DNA of 64,000 bases from contig JANNPZ010000084.1 of NCBI GenBank assembly GCA_031400505.1, positions 62,001 to 126,000 on the forward strand, read 5' to 3'. Position 1 is the stretch's first letter, and every line of letters starts with the position of its first letter. Below, piece by piece: positions 34,580-44,233 of this stretch. A program made the translations under genes and the position numbers. The notes below the pieces were generated by a model. That model did no database searches. It had not been told where the DNA came from and saw nothing but the letters and a program-made list of their open reading frames with translations. Source of the stretch: JAIYDJ01 sp031400505 (lineage in GTDB: Bacteria > Pseudomonadota > Alphaproteobacteria > Rhodobacterales > Rhodobacteraceae).

Positions 34580-35548
34580 CTAAGCGCGCAACCCGTTCAT
34601 CACCGCCACAAGCGCCTCGGATATCCCCGGCTCCGACAGCGCATGCCCGGACATGGGGATCAGTTGCACACGGCAGTTCGCCCACCCATCGGCGAGACGC
34701 CATGTCGATACGGGCGGGCAGATCATGTCAAACCGGCCCTGCACGATCTCGGTCGGGATATGGGCGATGCGGGCCTTCTGCGAAATGATCCAGCCGTCGC
34801 AGGCCAGAAAGCCCGCATGGGTAAAATAGTGATTCTCGAGCCGGGCAAAGGCGCGGGCATAATCGGCGGGACTTTCGCCCATCGGGCCGTTGTGATGCAC
34901 CGAGGCCAGCGCATTCTCCCAGTTGGCCCAGGCCCGCGCGGCCCGGGTTTCCTCGGCCAAATTACCCGAGAACAGCCGTCGGTGATAGGCTGCGATCAGA
35001 TCGCCACGCTCGTCTTCGGGGATGATGTCGACAAAGCGGGCCCACAGGTCGGGATAGAACGCCCCCGCCCCGCCGCCGTAAAACCAGTCCAGCTCGGCCC
35101 GGGTCGACAAGAACACGCCGCGCAACACCAGATGCGTCACGCGCGTCGGATGTTTGATCGCGTAGACCAGTGCCAGCGTAGCCCCCCAGGAGCCGCCAAA
35201 ACCGATGAAGGCATCGATTCCCAGTGCCTCGCGGATCACCTCGATATCCGCGACCAGATGCCAGGTCGTGTTGTTGACGACACTCGCATGGGGGCGCGAG
35301 CGTCCGCAGCCGCGCTGATCAAACAGCACCACGCGGTAGACCGCCGGATCGAAATACCGCCGCATCGCCGGTGAGCAGCCGCCCCCCGGACCGCCGTGCA
35401 ACACCAGAACGGGCACGCCTTGCGGGTTTCCACACTGCTCGACATAGATGCGGTGTCCGTCGCCCATGTCGATCACGCGCTGATCAAAGGGATCAACGGG
35501 GGGGTACAGATATTCGACTGCGCGCTTTTGGCCTGATCTCTGATCCAT
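34580..35548 (-). CDS. pip: Prolyl aminopeptidase
   Basis: A 322-residue alpha/beta hydrolase that removes N-terminal proline from peptides in the cytosol. Family marks are LYPPVDPFDQRVIDMGDGH, the oxyanion motif HGGPGGGCSP, the nucleophile elbow FGGSWGATLALVYA and the His motif near the end (IPMSGHALSEPG). Two ATGs lie 6 bases apart; I choose 35548 because AGGA is about 8 bases before it, whereas the ATG at 35554 sits right on that site. Divergent from ubiG, 60 bases apart. Confidence 0.93.
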   Translation of the reverse strand: MDQRSGQKRAVEYLYPPVDPFDQRVIDMGDGHRIYVEQCGNPQGVPVLVLHGGPGGGCSPAMRRYFDPAVYRVVLFDQRGCGRSRPHASVVNNTTWHLVADIEVIREALGIDAFIGFGGSWGATLALVYAIKHPTRVTHLVLRGVFLSTRAELDWFYGGGAGAFYPDLWARFVDIIPEDERGDLIAAYHRRLFSGNLAEETRAARAWANWENALASVHHNGPMGESPADYARAFARLENHYFTHAGFLACDGWIISQKARIAHIPTEIVQGRFDMICPPVSTWRLADGWANCRVQLIPMSGHALSEPGISEALVAVMNGLRA

Positions 35549-35608
35549 CACCATCCTATATAACGCAAGCGACGTGGCCCGCTACTGGGCATACATTGGG
35601 GCAGAACC

Positions 35609-36340
35609 ATGACGACGATTGATCCGTTGGAAGTTGCCAAATTCGAGGCGATGGCAGCCGAGTGGTGGGACCCCAACGGCAAATTCAAGCCGCTTCACAT
35701 GCTGAACCCTTGCCGGCTGGACTATATCTGCGGCCAGATCGCCGCCGAGTTTGACCGCGACCTGAACGATACCCTGCCGTTCAAGGGGTTGCGACTGCTG
35801 GATATTGGCTGCGGCGGCGGATTGCTGTCAGAACCGATGGCGCGGCTGGGGGCAGATGTGGTCGGTGCCGATGCCGCCCCGCGAAACATTCCTGTGGCGC
35901 AGGTCCATGCGGCAGCCAGTGGCCTGACCATCGACTATCGCCATACCACCGCCGAGGATCTGGCGGCAGCGTTTGAGCAGTTCGACGTGGTTCTGAACAT
36001 GGAAGTGGTCGAGCATGTGTCTGATCCGCTGGCCTATCTGACCGCCTGCCAGCAGTTGCTGCGCCCCGGCGGAATGATGATCTGCTCCACGCTGAACCGC
36101 AATCCGAAGTCCTATCTGATGGCCATCATCGGGGCCGAGCATGTGATGCGCTGGCTGCCGAAAGGGACGCATGACTGGAACAAGTTCATAACGCCGGATG
36201 AATTGTATGGCTTGCTTCGCCGCGCTGGGCTTGATCCGGTGGACCGCAAGGGGATGGTGTTCAATCCGCTGGGCTGGTCATGGTCGATTTCGGCGCGGGA
36301 TCTGTCATGCAACTTTGTGACGACAAGCGTAAAGCGATAG
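35609..36340 (+). CDS. ubiG: Ubiquinone biosynthesis O-methyltransferase
   Basis: UbiG performs both O-methylations in ubiquinone synthesis using SAM. The 243-residue protein has the typical start EVAKFEAMAAEWWDPNGKFK, SAM motif I LLDIGCGGGLLSEPMARLGA (about residues 63-82) and FDVVLNMEVVEHVSD. The conserved EWWD and NPLGWSWSIS segments separate UbiG from other methyltransferases. It stands alone on the plus strand, divergent from pip and convergent with the reductase gene at 36374. Confidence 0.96.
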   Translation: MTTIDPLEVAKFEAMAAEWWDPNGKFKPLHMLNPCRLDYICGQIAAEFDRDLNDTLPFKGLRLLDIGCGGGLLSEPMARLGADVVGADAAPRNIPVAQVHAAASGLTIDYRHTTAEDLAAAFEQFDVVLNMEVVEHVSDPLAYLTACQQLLRPGGMMICSTLNRNPKSYLMAIIGAEHVMRWLPKGTHDWNKFITPDELYGLLRRAGLDPVDRKGMVFNPLGWSWSISARDLSCNFVTTSVKR

Positions 36341-36373
36341 GTCGTCCCGCACCCGTCCGGCCATTGTCTTGGG

Positions 36374-37408
36374 TCATCGTTCGGTTTCCGACGACTTCGC
36401 CCACAGATTCAGATCCTTCTCCTCGGCAATCTCGTCGATCCGCCCAAGCTCATCGGCGCTGAACTCCAAATTTGCAATTGCCCCGGCGCAGTCGACCACT
36501 TGGTCGGGCTTTGACGCCCCGATCAGCGCCGTTGTTATGCCGTCCGCGCGCAAAACCCAGGCCAGCGCCATCTGGGCCAGCGTCTGCCCCCGCGACTGCG
36601 CCATCTCGTCCAGCGCCCGCACTGAAGCCAGCGCGCGCGGCGTGATCACGGCAGGGTCCAGCGATTTGCCTTGGCTCGCGCGGCTGCCTTCGGGAATGCC
36701 GTTCAGATACTTGCGCGTCAAGATCCCCTGGGCCAGCGGCGTGAAGGCAATCGAACCGATGCCAAGCTCGGCCAACGTGTCTTTCAACCCGTCTTTTTCG
36801 ACCCAGCGGTTCAGGATCGAATAGCTGGGCTGATGGATCACGCAAGGTGTGCCAAGGTCAGCCAAAATCGCCGCCGCCTCGCGCGTCTTGGCCGAATTGT
36901 AGGACGAAATACCCACATAAAGCGCCCGCCCCGACCGCACGATGTGATCCAGCGCAGCCATGGTTTCGTGCAATGGCGTGTCGGGGTCAAACCGGTGCGA
37001 ATAGAAGATATCGACATAATCGAGCCCCATGCGCCGCAAGCTCTGGTCACACGACGCGATCAGCGACTTGCGCGACCCCCATTCGCCATAGGGCCCCTGC
37101 CACATATGATAGCCCGCCTTGGACGAGATGATCAGCTCGTCCCTGTGGCCGGCAAAGTCGGTCTTCAGGATGTCGCTAAACGCTTCTTCAGCGCTGCCAG
37201 CCGGGGGGCCATAGTTGTTTGCAAGGTCGAAATGCGTGATCCCGTGATCAAACGCCGTCTGGCAGATCGCGCGTTTGGTCTGATGGGCCGTGTCGTGACC
37301 GAAGTTGTGCCACAGCCCCAACGAGATCGCGGGCAGTTTCAGGCCCGAACGCCCGCAGCGGCGGTAGATCATCCGGTCGTAACGGTCAACGGCAGGGGAA
37401 TAGGTCAT
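36374..37408 (-). CDS. gpr: Aldo/keto reductase, YghZ-type L-glyceraldehyde 3-phosphate reductase
   Basis: A 344-residue AKR enzyme very similar in layout to E. coli YghZ (Gpr), which reduces toxic L-glyceraldehyde 3-phosphate with NADPH. Visible are YRRCGRSGLKLPAISLGLWH at the start, the catalytic-tetrad segments FDLANNYGPPAGSAEE (Asp, Tyr), ELIISSKAGYHMW (Lys) and DIFYSHRFDPDTP (His), and the cofactor segment TALIGASKPDQV. The ATG at 37408 has GGAGC upstream; a longer open frame adds unrelated sequence. Divergent from tamA across 160 bases. Confidence 0.9.
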   Translation of the reverse strand: MTYSPAVDRYDRMIYRRCGRSGLKLPAISLGLWHNFGHDTAHQTKRAICQTAFDHGITHFDLANNYGPPAGSAEEAFSDILKTDFAGHRDELIISSKAGYHMWQGPYGEWGSRKSLIASCDQSLRRMGLDYVDIFYSHRFDPDTPLHETMAALDHIVRSGRALYVGISSYNSAKTREAAAILADLGTPCVIHQPSYSILNRWVEKDGLKDTLAELGIGSIAFTPLAQGILTRKYLNGIPEGSRASQGKSLDPAVITPRALASVRALDEMAQSRGQTLAQMALAWVLRADGITTALIGASKPDQVVDCAGAIANLEFSADELGRIDEIAEEKDLNLWAKSSETER

Positions 37409-37568
37409 CAAAAGCTCCGACTGGGGATATGGGCTTGTCCCATGCGGGCGCGGTTTCTGCCAGCAGTTTTGCGCTGAAGCCTTGGCTTGTCGGCGCCGAG
37501 GCGCCCGCATTGCATTGCCCTTTGGACCGGCACAGGTGATAGTGACGCAAAGCCTAAAGGGAACGAGA

Positions 37569-39368
37569 ATGCGTCGCCGTCTGATCCCGGTTCTTGCCGC
37601 GTCGGGTCTGTTGATCTGGGTCTCCGGTGGCGGCGGGTCGGCGCTTGAGCGGTTGGATTTTGCCGTTTCGGGCGGTGACAAGGGGCTGGAGCGGTCGTTG
37701 CGCGATGCCTCCATCCTGCTGGCTGCGCAGGCCGAAAAAAACACTGACCCACAGGATCTGTTTGCCGATGCGCTGGCAGAGTATGGCCGGCTTTTGTCTA
37801 CGCTTTATGCGGCGGGGCATTATTCGGCGGTGATCAACGTGCGCATCGACGGGCGCGAGGCCGCGGGTATCGCCCCTCTGGATGCGCCCGGTCAGATCAG
37901 GGTGATCGAGGTGACGGTCGATCCGGGGCGGCGCTTTGTCTTTGGCGAGGTGGCCCTGACCCCATTGGCGCGCGATACCGTGCTGCCGGGCGGGTTTGTC
38001 CCTGGCAAGCCGGCGCTAAGCGGCGTCGTGGCAGACGCGACGCTGGCGGGCGTTCAAGGCTGGCGTGAAATCGGCCATGGCAAGGCCGCCGTGGCACAAC
38101 AGGATGTGGTGGCGGATCACAGCGCGGCGATCCTTGCAGCCGATGTGCGGCTGAACCCGGGGCCGAAACTGCGGTTCGGGCGGCTGGTGGTGGATGGCGA
38201 GGCGCGGATGCGCGAGGACCGTGTGCGCAAGATCGCAGGCCTGCCCGAAGGCGAGGTGTTCAGCGTGTCCGAACTGAACCGCGCCACCGACCGGCTGCGG
38301 CGCACGGGGGTATTCAGTTCGGTCACGCTGACCGAGGCGGATGCGTTGCGGATGCCTGACCTTTTGGACATCACCGCAACGGTGGTCGAGGCGCGGACGC
38401 GACGCTATTCGTTCGGGGCGGAATTGGCGACGGACGACGGGCTGAAGTTTACCGGGGGATGGCTGCACCGCAACCTGTTGGGCGGCGGAGAGCGATTGGA
38501 AATCAAGGGCGAAGTCGCCAATATCGGTGTGCAGGAAGGCGGCATCGACTATGCGCTGGATCTTACGCTAAGCCGCCCCGCGACCCCGGGGCCGGATACG
38601 ACTGCGGCGATCAATTTTGGCATCGGGCGTCTGGACGAGGCGGATTACACGGCCAATGTCGCGACGGCGGGGCTGACATTCACGCATGTCTTTTCAACGG
38701 AACTGACGGCACGCGCCGGGTTGGCCTATGACTACCTGAACGGCAGCGACGCAACGGGCGACTTCGAGTACCGCTCGTTTGCGCTGCCGGTGGGGGCGAC
38801 ATGGGACCGGCGCGACAGCAAGGTGGATGCGACCAGCGGGTTTTTCATCGACGCAGAGGTCAAGCCGTTTCTTGGTTTTTCCACGACTGACAATGGCTTC
38901 CGGTTGACGACGGATCTGCGGGGATATCGGGGGATTGGCGAGCGGCTCGTGCTCGCGGCGCGGTTGCAGGCAGGGGTTGTGCTCGGATCAAGCCTGCTGG
39001 GAACGCCGCGCGACGATCTGTTTTACTCGGGTGGCGGGGGCACGGTGCGGGGACAGCCCTATCAGTCCTTGGGGGTTTCCGTGCTGAAAGGCATCGACAA
39101 TCTGGAAATTGGCGGAACGCACTACCTTGGCGGATCGATCGAGGCACGGGTTCGGATCGGAGAGAGTTTCGGGGTGGTGGGGTTCTTTGACGTCGGGCAA
39201 ATCGGGCTGGGATTTGGCGCAGCGGACAGCTCATTTCACTCGGGCGCCGGGATCGGAGTTCGATATGAGACGGGTTTTGGGCCAATCCGGCTGGATGTTG
39301 CGGCCCCGGTCAGCGGCAATACCGGCAACGGCGTGCAGATTTACGTTGGTTTGGGGCAATCGTTTTGA
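37569..39368 (+). CDS. tamA: Translocation and assembly module subunit TamA (BamA family)
   Basis: A 599-residue outer-membrane protein of the Omp85 family. A signal peptide (RRRLIPVLAASGLLIWVSGG, cleavage probably near residue 26) is followed by POTRA domains (about residues 30-270, with RRTGVFSSVTLTEAD) and a C-terminal 16-strand barrel ending in the aromatic terminus QIYVGLGQSF. The lid-lock motif region lies at VRGQPYQSLG. It works with TamB to insert outer-membrane proteins or move lipids. The ATG at 37569 follows AAAGGGAAC. It overlaps tamB by 4 bases. Confidence 0.93.
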   Translation: MRRRLIPVLAASGLLIWVSGGGGSALERLDFAVSGGDKGLERSLRDASILLAAQAEKNTDPQDLFADALAEYGRLLSTLYAAGHYSAVINVRIDGREAAGIAPLDAPGQIRVIEVTVDPGRRFVFGEVALTPLARDTVLPGGFVPGKPALSGVVADATLAGVQGWREIGHGKAAVAQQDVVADHSAAILAADVRLNPGPKLRFGRLVVDGEARMREDRVRKIAGLPEGEVFSVSELNRATDRLRRTGVFSSVTLTEADALRMPDLLDITATVVEARTRRYSFGAELATDDGLKFTGGWLHRNLLGGGERLEIKGEVANIGVQEGGIDYALDLTLSRPATPGPDTTAAINFGIGRLDEADYTANVATAGLTFTHVFSTELTARAGLAYDYLNGSDATGDFEYRSFALPVGATWDRRDSKVDATSGFFIDAEVKPFLGFSTTDNGFRLTTDLRGYRGIGERLVLAARLQAGVVLGSSLLGTPRDDLFYSGGGGTVRGQPYQSLGVSVLKGIDNLEIGGTHYLGGSIEARVRIGESFGVVGFFDVGQIGLGFGAADSSFHSGAGIGVRYETGFGPIRLDVAAPVSGNTGNGVQIYVGLGQSF

Positions 39369-42300
39369 AACGCGTATGTCTTGTCCTTGCGGTTGCCCTG
39401 TCGCCTGCAACGGCTTTGGCGCAGGATGACCGCGACTATCTGACGGCCCTGCTTGAGGACAACCTGTCGACGCAGGGCGCCCGCGTCACCATCACCGGCT
39501 TTGCCGGCGCGCTGTCGTCGCGCGCATCCCTGCAGCAGATGACGATTTCCGACGATGACGGGGTCTGGCTGACGCTGACGGAAGTTGCGCTGGATTGGAA
39601 CCGGCTTGCGCTGTTTTCGGGGGCAATCGACATTACGGCGCTGACCGCCGCCGAGATCGTGCTGGACCGCGTGCCGCCGGCCGCCGATACGCAAACTGCC
39701 GAAGCGCAGGCATTTGCGCTGCCCGAATTGCCGGTCTCGGTGAAGATTGACAAGATCACCGCTGACAGCATCATTCTGGGGGCCGATGTGCTGGGCGAGG
39801 CGGTCACCGCACGGCTGGAGGCGTCGATGCAGCTTGCGGGTGGCGAAGGCAGCACCGCCCTTTTGCTGGAAAGGACCGACGACAAGGCCGCCAAGATCTC
39901 CCTTGAGGCATCCTATCTGAACGCGACCGGGGTGCTGTCTGTGGATTTGTCTGCGGTCGAGGATGCGGACGGGATCGCAGTCCGGTTGCTGGGCGTGCCT
40001 GGTGCGCCTTCGGCGGCACTGACGGTTGAAGGCACAGGGCCGATCACAGGCTTTGCCGCGGGGGTGTCCCTGTCGACCGATGATGTGGTGCGGCTGAAGG
40101 GCGATGTGCAGCTTTCGGGCGACGGGGCGGGCACGAACAGGTTCATCATTGGTCTGGAAGGCGATCTGGCCCCGGTGTTTCTGCCCAAGTACGTCGAGTT
40201 TTTCGGATCGACCGTCAATCTTGCGGCCGCCGGGTCGCGCGATCCGTTTGGACGGATGTCGCTGGACGTGTTCCGGGTTCAGGCGCAGGCGCTGGACCTG
40301 TTTGGCAGTGCGGCACTGGACGCCGATGGTTTGCCGATGCGGTTCGACATTTCCGGCGAATTGGGTCTTGCCGATGGACTGCCCCTGCTTTTGCCACTGA
40401 CCACGGATCTGGAAACCCGGGTCACGAAGGGTACGCTGGCGTTGCGCTATGATGCGGCGCAAGGCGAAGGGTGGTCGGGGAAGGCCGATCTGATCGGACT
40501 CGACCGGTCAGATTTCAGCGCCGAACAGATGACGTTGACGGCATCTGGGCGGATTTCGCGAAATGCCGCGCTTCCAGTGGTCGGGGCGACCGTCGCGTTC
40601 AAGGCGTCCGGGCTGGCACCGACCGATCCCGCGCTGGCACAGGCCTTGGGCAACGAGGTTTCGGGGACGGCGCTTGGCCATTGGCAGGCGGGCACCGGGC
40701 AGACGCGGCTATCGCAGTTGACCCTGAACGGGACGGACTACGCTGTGGCGCTGCGCGGATCGGTTCAGGGGTTGACAGACGGCTTTGCGCTGCAAGGTTC
40801 GGGCGACGTCCGGTTTGAGGATTTGTCGCGCTTCTCGGGGTTGGCAGGACAGCCCTTGGCAGGCAAGGGAACGCTTTCAGTCAGCGGTAACGGCAGTCCA
40901 TTGTCCGGGCAGTTCGATCTGGTGGGTTTGGTCGAAGGGAACGAGTTACGCAGCGGGATCGCGCAGCTGGATGGTCTTTTGCGTGGAAACACCCGGCTTG
41001 ATGCCTCGGTACGGCGGAACGAAACGGGCACTACGCTGCGCGAGATACGGCTTGTGGGCAATGGCTTGAAGGTAACGGCACAGGGGCAGTTGGCCACCGG
41101 GGCGAATGATGTCAGCGCCGAGGTGCGGCTGGACGATCTGGCTGTGCTTGGGGCTGGATATGGCGGCGGATTGCAGGGCAAGCTGCGGCTGATCGGGAAC
41201 CGCGTGACGCTGGATGGGGTCGGCTCCGGATTGGCGGTCGGGCAACCACAAGTGGACCGGGTCATTGGCGGCAACAGCAAAGTGACGGTGGCCTTGCGGT
41301 TCAGTGACACCGGGCTGGTGATCGAACAGGCAGACATTGTGAACCCGCAGATCAGCTTTGCCGCACGGGGTGACGTTGGTGAAGCTGGCAGCACGATCGG
41401 GCTACAGGCGCGGCTGGCCAATCTGGGGCTGTTGGTGCCAGAGTTCCCGGGGCCGCTGGTGGTCGGCGGAACGGCGATTGATGATGGCGACGGGATCATT
41501 CTGGACCTGACCGGCACCGGACCGGGCCAGGTCAATGCATCGGTCAAGGGGCGCATCGACGGACCGACGGCGAACCTTGCCATCACCGGTACGGCGCAGG
41601 CGGCACTGGCCAACGCTTTCATCGATCCGCGCGCGGTGTCGGGGGGGCTGCGGGTGAACCTTGCCTTGCGCGGTCCGCTTGCCCTTGCTTCGCTGTCGGG
41701 AACCGTGGCGCTTGAAGGCGGACGGCTGGCTGATCCGGCGCAGAACTTTTCGCTGCAAGACATTGCAGCCAAGGCGGTAGTGACAGCCGGCGTGGCGCGG
41801 ATCGAGGCAGTTTCGGCGATATCCTCTGGCGGGACGCTTGCGGTCCGCGGGACAGTGGGACTGACCACACCGAACGTGGGGTCGCTGGCGGTGGATCTGT
41901 CGCAAGTGGTGCTGCGCGATCCGGATCTCTACGAAACAACGGTGAACGGCGCCTTGACGATCGAGGGGCCGCTGGCGGGCGGTGCGCTGATTGGCGGGCG
42001 GCTCGCGTTGACAGAAACCGAGTTGCGCATTCCTTCCACGGGGTTTGGCGGGGCGGGCGATCTGCCGGGGTTGCAACATGTGCAAGAGCCGCCGGCTGTG
42101 CGCGAAACAAGGGCCCGGGCAGGGGTGTTGGGCAACGCCTCTGATGGGCCATCGGCAGGTTCGGGGCGGTTCGGATTGAACCTGCTGATCGTGGCCCCGA
42201 ACCGGCTGTTCGTACGGGGCCGGGGACTGGACGCAGAACTTGGCGGGCAGGTCACACTGACCGGCACCACTGCGGCCATCGTGCCGTTTGGCGCGTTCGA

Positions 42301-42865
42301 GTTGATCCGGGGACGGCTGGACATTCTGGGCAAACGCCTGGTGCTGTCAGAGGCGCTGTTGCAGTTGGAGGGGGCCCTGGTTCCCTATCTGAATGCCAAA
42401 GCGACCAGCAGCACCGATGGCTTCGAGGTCACCGTGGCGGTCAGCGGGGTCGCGACCGATCCGGAGGTCAGCTTCACCTCTGACCCCGATCTTCCGGAAG
42501 AAGAGGTTTTGGCACAATTGCTGTTCGGACAGGGATTGCAGAAACTGTCGGCGTTTCAGGCGGCCGAACTTGCCAATGCAGTAGCCAGTCTGGCCGGACG
42601 CGGTGGCGATGGTCTGGTGGCGCGGCTAAGGCGCGGGATCGGACTGGACAATCTGGATGTGCAAACCGACAGCGAGACGGGGGCGGCCTCGGTCACGGCG
42701 GGCAAGTATCTGACAGAAAAGATTTATACCGAAGTGACAGTGGGTCAGGCGGGGCAAAGCCGGATCGATCTGAACCTTGATCTTTCGCGCCACATCACGC
42801 TGAAGGCGGGATCGGGTTCGGATGGCAACAGCGGGATCGGGATATTTCTGGAAAAGGACTACTGA
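39365..42865 (+). CDS. tamB: Translocation and assembly module protein TamB (AsmA-like)
   Basis: A 1166-residue periplasm-spanning protein. It starts at a TTG overlapping the tamA stop (TTGA), with signal sequence KRVCLVLAVALSPATALAQ. The long middle is beta-strand rich with repeated AsmA-like segments. The C-terminal DUF490 domain contains IRGRLDILGKRLVLSEALLQ, SFTSDPDLPEEEVLAQLLFG (about residues 1038-1057) and a final LNLDLSRHITLKAGSGSDGN. TamB forms a hydrophobic groove linking inner and outer membranes. It overlaps the convergent BrkB-family gene by 7 bases. Confidence 0.94.
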   Translation: MKRVCLVLAVALSPATALAQDDRDYLTALLEDNLSTQGARVTITGFAGALSSRASLQQMTISDDDGVWLTLTEVALDWNRLALFSGAIDITALTAAEIVLDRVPPAADTQTAEAQAFALPELPVSVKIDKITADSIILGADVLGEAVTARLEASMQLAGGEGSTALLLERTDDKAAKISLEASYLNATGVLSVDLSAVEDADGIAVRLLGVPGAPSAALTVEGTGPITGFAAGVSLSTDDVVRLKGDVQLSGDGAGTNRFIIGLEGDLAPVFLPKYVEFFGSTVNLAAAGSRDPFGRMSLDVFRVQAQALDLFGSAALDADGLPMRFDISGELGLADGLPLLLPLTTDLETRVTKGTLALRYDAAQGEGWSGKADLIGLDRSDFSAEQMTLTASGRISRNAALPVVGATVAFKASGLAPTDPALAQALGNEVSGTALGHWQAGTGQTRLSQLTLNGTDYAVALRGSVQGLTDGFALQGSGDVRFEDLSRFSGLAGQPLAGKGTLSVSGNGSPLSGQFDLVGLVEGNELRSGIAQLDGLLRGNTRLDASVRRNETGTTLREIRLVGNGLKVTAQGQLATGANDVSAEVRLDDLAVLGAGYGGGLQGKLRLIGNRVTLDGVGSGLAVGQPQVDRVIGGNSKVTVALRFSDTGLVIEQADIVNPQISFAARGDVGEAGSTIGLQARLANLGLLVPEFPGPLVVGGTAIDDGDGIILDLTGTGPGQVNASVKGRIDGPTANLAITGTAQAALANAFIDPRAVSGGLRVNLALRGPLALASLSGTVALEGGRLADPAQNFSLQDIAAKAVVTAGVARIEAVSAISSGGTLAVRGTVGLTTPNVGSLAVDLSQVVLRDPDLYETTVNGALTIEGPLAGGALIGGRLALTETELRIPSTGFGGAGDLPGLQHVQEPPAVRETRARAGVLGNASDGPSAGSGRFGLNLLIVAPNRLFVRGRGLDAELGGQVTLTGTTAAIVPFGAFELIRGRLDILGKRLVLSEALLQLEGALVPYLNAKATSSTDGFEVTVAVSGVATDPEVSFTSDPDLPEEEVLAQLLFGQGLQKLSAFQAAELANAVASLAGRGGDGLVARLRRGIGLDNLDVQTDSETGAASVTAGKYLTEKIYTEVTVGQAGQSRIDLNLDLSRHITLKAGSGSDGNSGIGIFLEKDY

Positions 42866-43701
42866 CGCCGCGCGCGGGTTCTTTCGGCATCAACCGCAGC
42901 CCCCAACAGCACCGCATAAGCGCTTACATAAAGCGACATCAGCAACGCAGCCACGGCACCGATCGACCCGTAAACCCGGTTGTATGCAGGAAAATTTTCG
43001 AGATACAGGATAAAACCACGCGCCGAGGCCCCCCACAGCACGATGGCCACCAACAACCCCCATGTCAGCAGCGGCGGCGCGCGCAGGTGGTTGGGGCCGA
43101 ACCGGTAAGTCAGCCCCAACGCCAGCACGGCCAGCCCCAGCCCCATCGCCTGATTGACCTGTTGCAGCGTTGTAAACTGGCGGGCAAAGGCCGGTACTCC
43201 GGCGGCCAGCAGCGGCACGATGATCGACAGCAACATTGCCCCCAGAACCAGCCCGACCAGTGCCAGCATCATCACCAGCGCGCGCAACTGGTGCCAGTGA
43301 CCGGTGCGATTGGGCAAACCGTGCACCGCATTCAACCCGCGGATCATCGCCGCAACTCCGGCGCGGGCCGACCACAATGCAAACAACGTGGACAGCACAG
43401 TGGCCCAACCAATCCCGCGCTGACTGACCGCCAACAATGCGTCAACCTGATCGCGGATCAGATCAAACGCATCGGGCGGCAGGATTTCTTGCAGCAAGGC
43501 AACCTCGTTTCGGATCACGCTGGGGTCCGACAGCGCACCCCAGATGGCAATCACAGCGGCAACCGCGGGAAAGATCGCCAAAAACCCATAAAACGCGACG
43601 CCCGCGGCAATCAGGTCCAACTCGGCCTGTTCCGAGCGGCGGTAGAGACGAAAGAGCGCAGCCATGAATTTTGGCGGCAGGGGAAGGCGGCCCTTTGCCA
43701 T
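42859..43701 (-). CDS. YihY/BrkB (virulence factor BrkB) family inner membrane protein
   Basis: A 280-residue protein with six hydrophobic helices, the family layout. Recognisable are AELDLIAAGVAFYGFLAIFPA near residue 30, the central RAGVAAMIRGLNAVHGLP and the C-terminal RVYGSIGAVAALLMSLYVSA. The first, AFYGFLAIFP, is the hallmark. The family was once thought to be RNase BN, which proved wrong; its job remains unclear. ATG 43701 is the likely start, although the ribosome site is weak. Located between tamB (convergent) and a marR operon. Confidence 0.88.
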   Translation of the reverse strand: MAKGRLPLPPKFMAALFRLYRRSEQAELDLIAAGVAFYGFLAIFPAVAAVIAIWGALSDPSVIRNEVALLQEILPPDAFDLIRDQVDALLAVSQRGIGWATVLSTLFALWSARAGVAAMIRGLNAVHGLPNRTGHWHQLRALVMMLALVGLVLGAMLLSIIVPLLAAGVPAFARQFTTLQQVNQAMGLGLAVLALGLTYRFGPNHLRAPPLLTWGLLVAIVLWGASARGFILYLENFPAYNRVYGSIGAVAALLMSLYVSAYAVLLGAAVDAERTRARRQ

Positions 43702-43786
43702 CACCGGACCATCCGGCACAGCTTGGCACGGCGACAAATCTGCGCGGCTCTTGTCATGAAAGCGCAGTGATCGGGGGTCTGCGTCG

Positions 43787-44233
43787 TCACTCGTCAGCCT
43801 CCAGCCGGATGCGCAATTCGCGCAGGACAGGCAGCAGGGACCGAACCCGCTCTGCGCCCAAAGCCGCCACAACATCGCCGATCATCGGCGTTACCACCTG
43901 CAGGGCTGCATCGCGCGCCGAACGGCCCGCTGGGCTGATTGCGACGAATTTCTGCCGCGCGTCGTTCCAGTCGGGGCGGATATGGATATGACCCGCCCAT
44001 TCCAGCCGGGCCAGCGTGTTTGTCATGGCCCCGCGCGTCACGTGAAATGCCCGGGCAAGCTGCGCCGGGGTGCGTTCATCACCGATGCGCGCCAGGTGGT
44101 TCAGCACCGAAAAATGCGACAGCTGCATCCCTTTGGGCAGGGCCTTGGAGATGCGGTTGCGTGCCAGTTGATCGGCCATGAACAATTCGCCGAACAAGGC
44201 GACAGCGGTGTCTTCGTTGCGTTCGGTGGTCAT
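43787..44233 (-). CDS. MarR family transcriptional regulator
   Basis: A 148-residue winged-helix regulator. The DNA-binding region is LARIGDERTPAQLARAFHVTRGAMTNTLARLEWAGHIHIRP (about residues 47-87; segments cited by position), with the wing and C-terminal dimerisation helix LPVLRELRIRLE. Ligand and targets are unknown. The ATG touches the stop of the nitrilase gene (TAATG), so it is translated as the last gene of a comF-grxC-nit-marR operon; MarR proteins often control their own operon. Confidence 0.88.
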   Translation of the reverse strand: MTTERNEDTAVALFGELFMADQLARNRISKALPKGMQLSHFSVLNHLARIGDERTPAQLARAFHVTRGAMTNTLARLEWAGHIHIRPDWNDARQKFVAISPAGRSARDAALQVVTPMIGDVVAALGAERVRSLLPVLRELRIRLEADE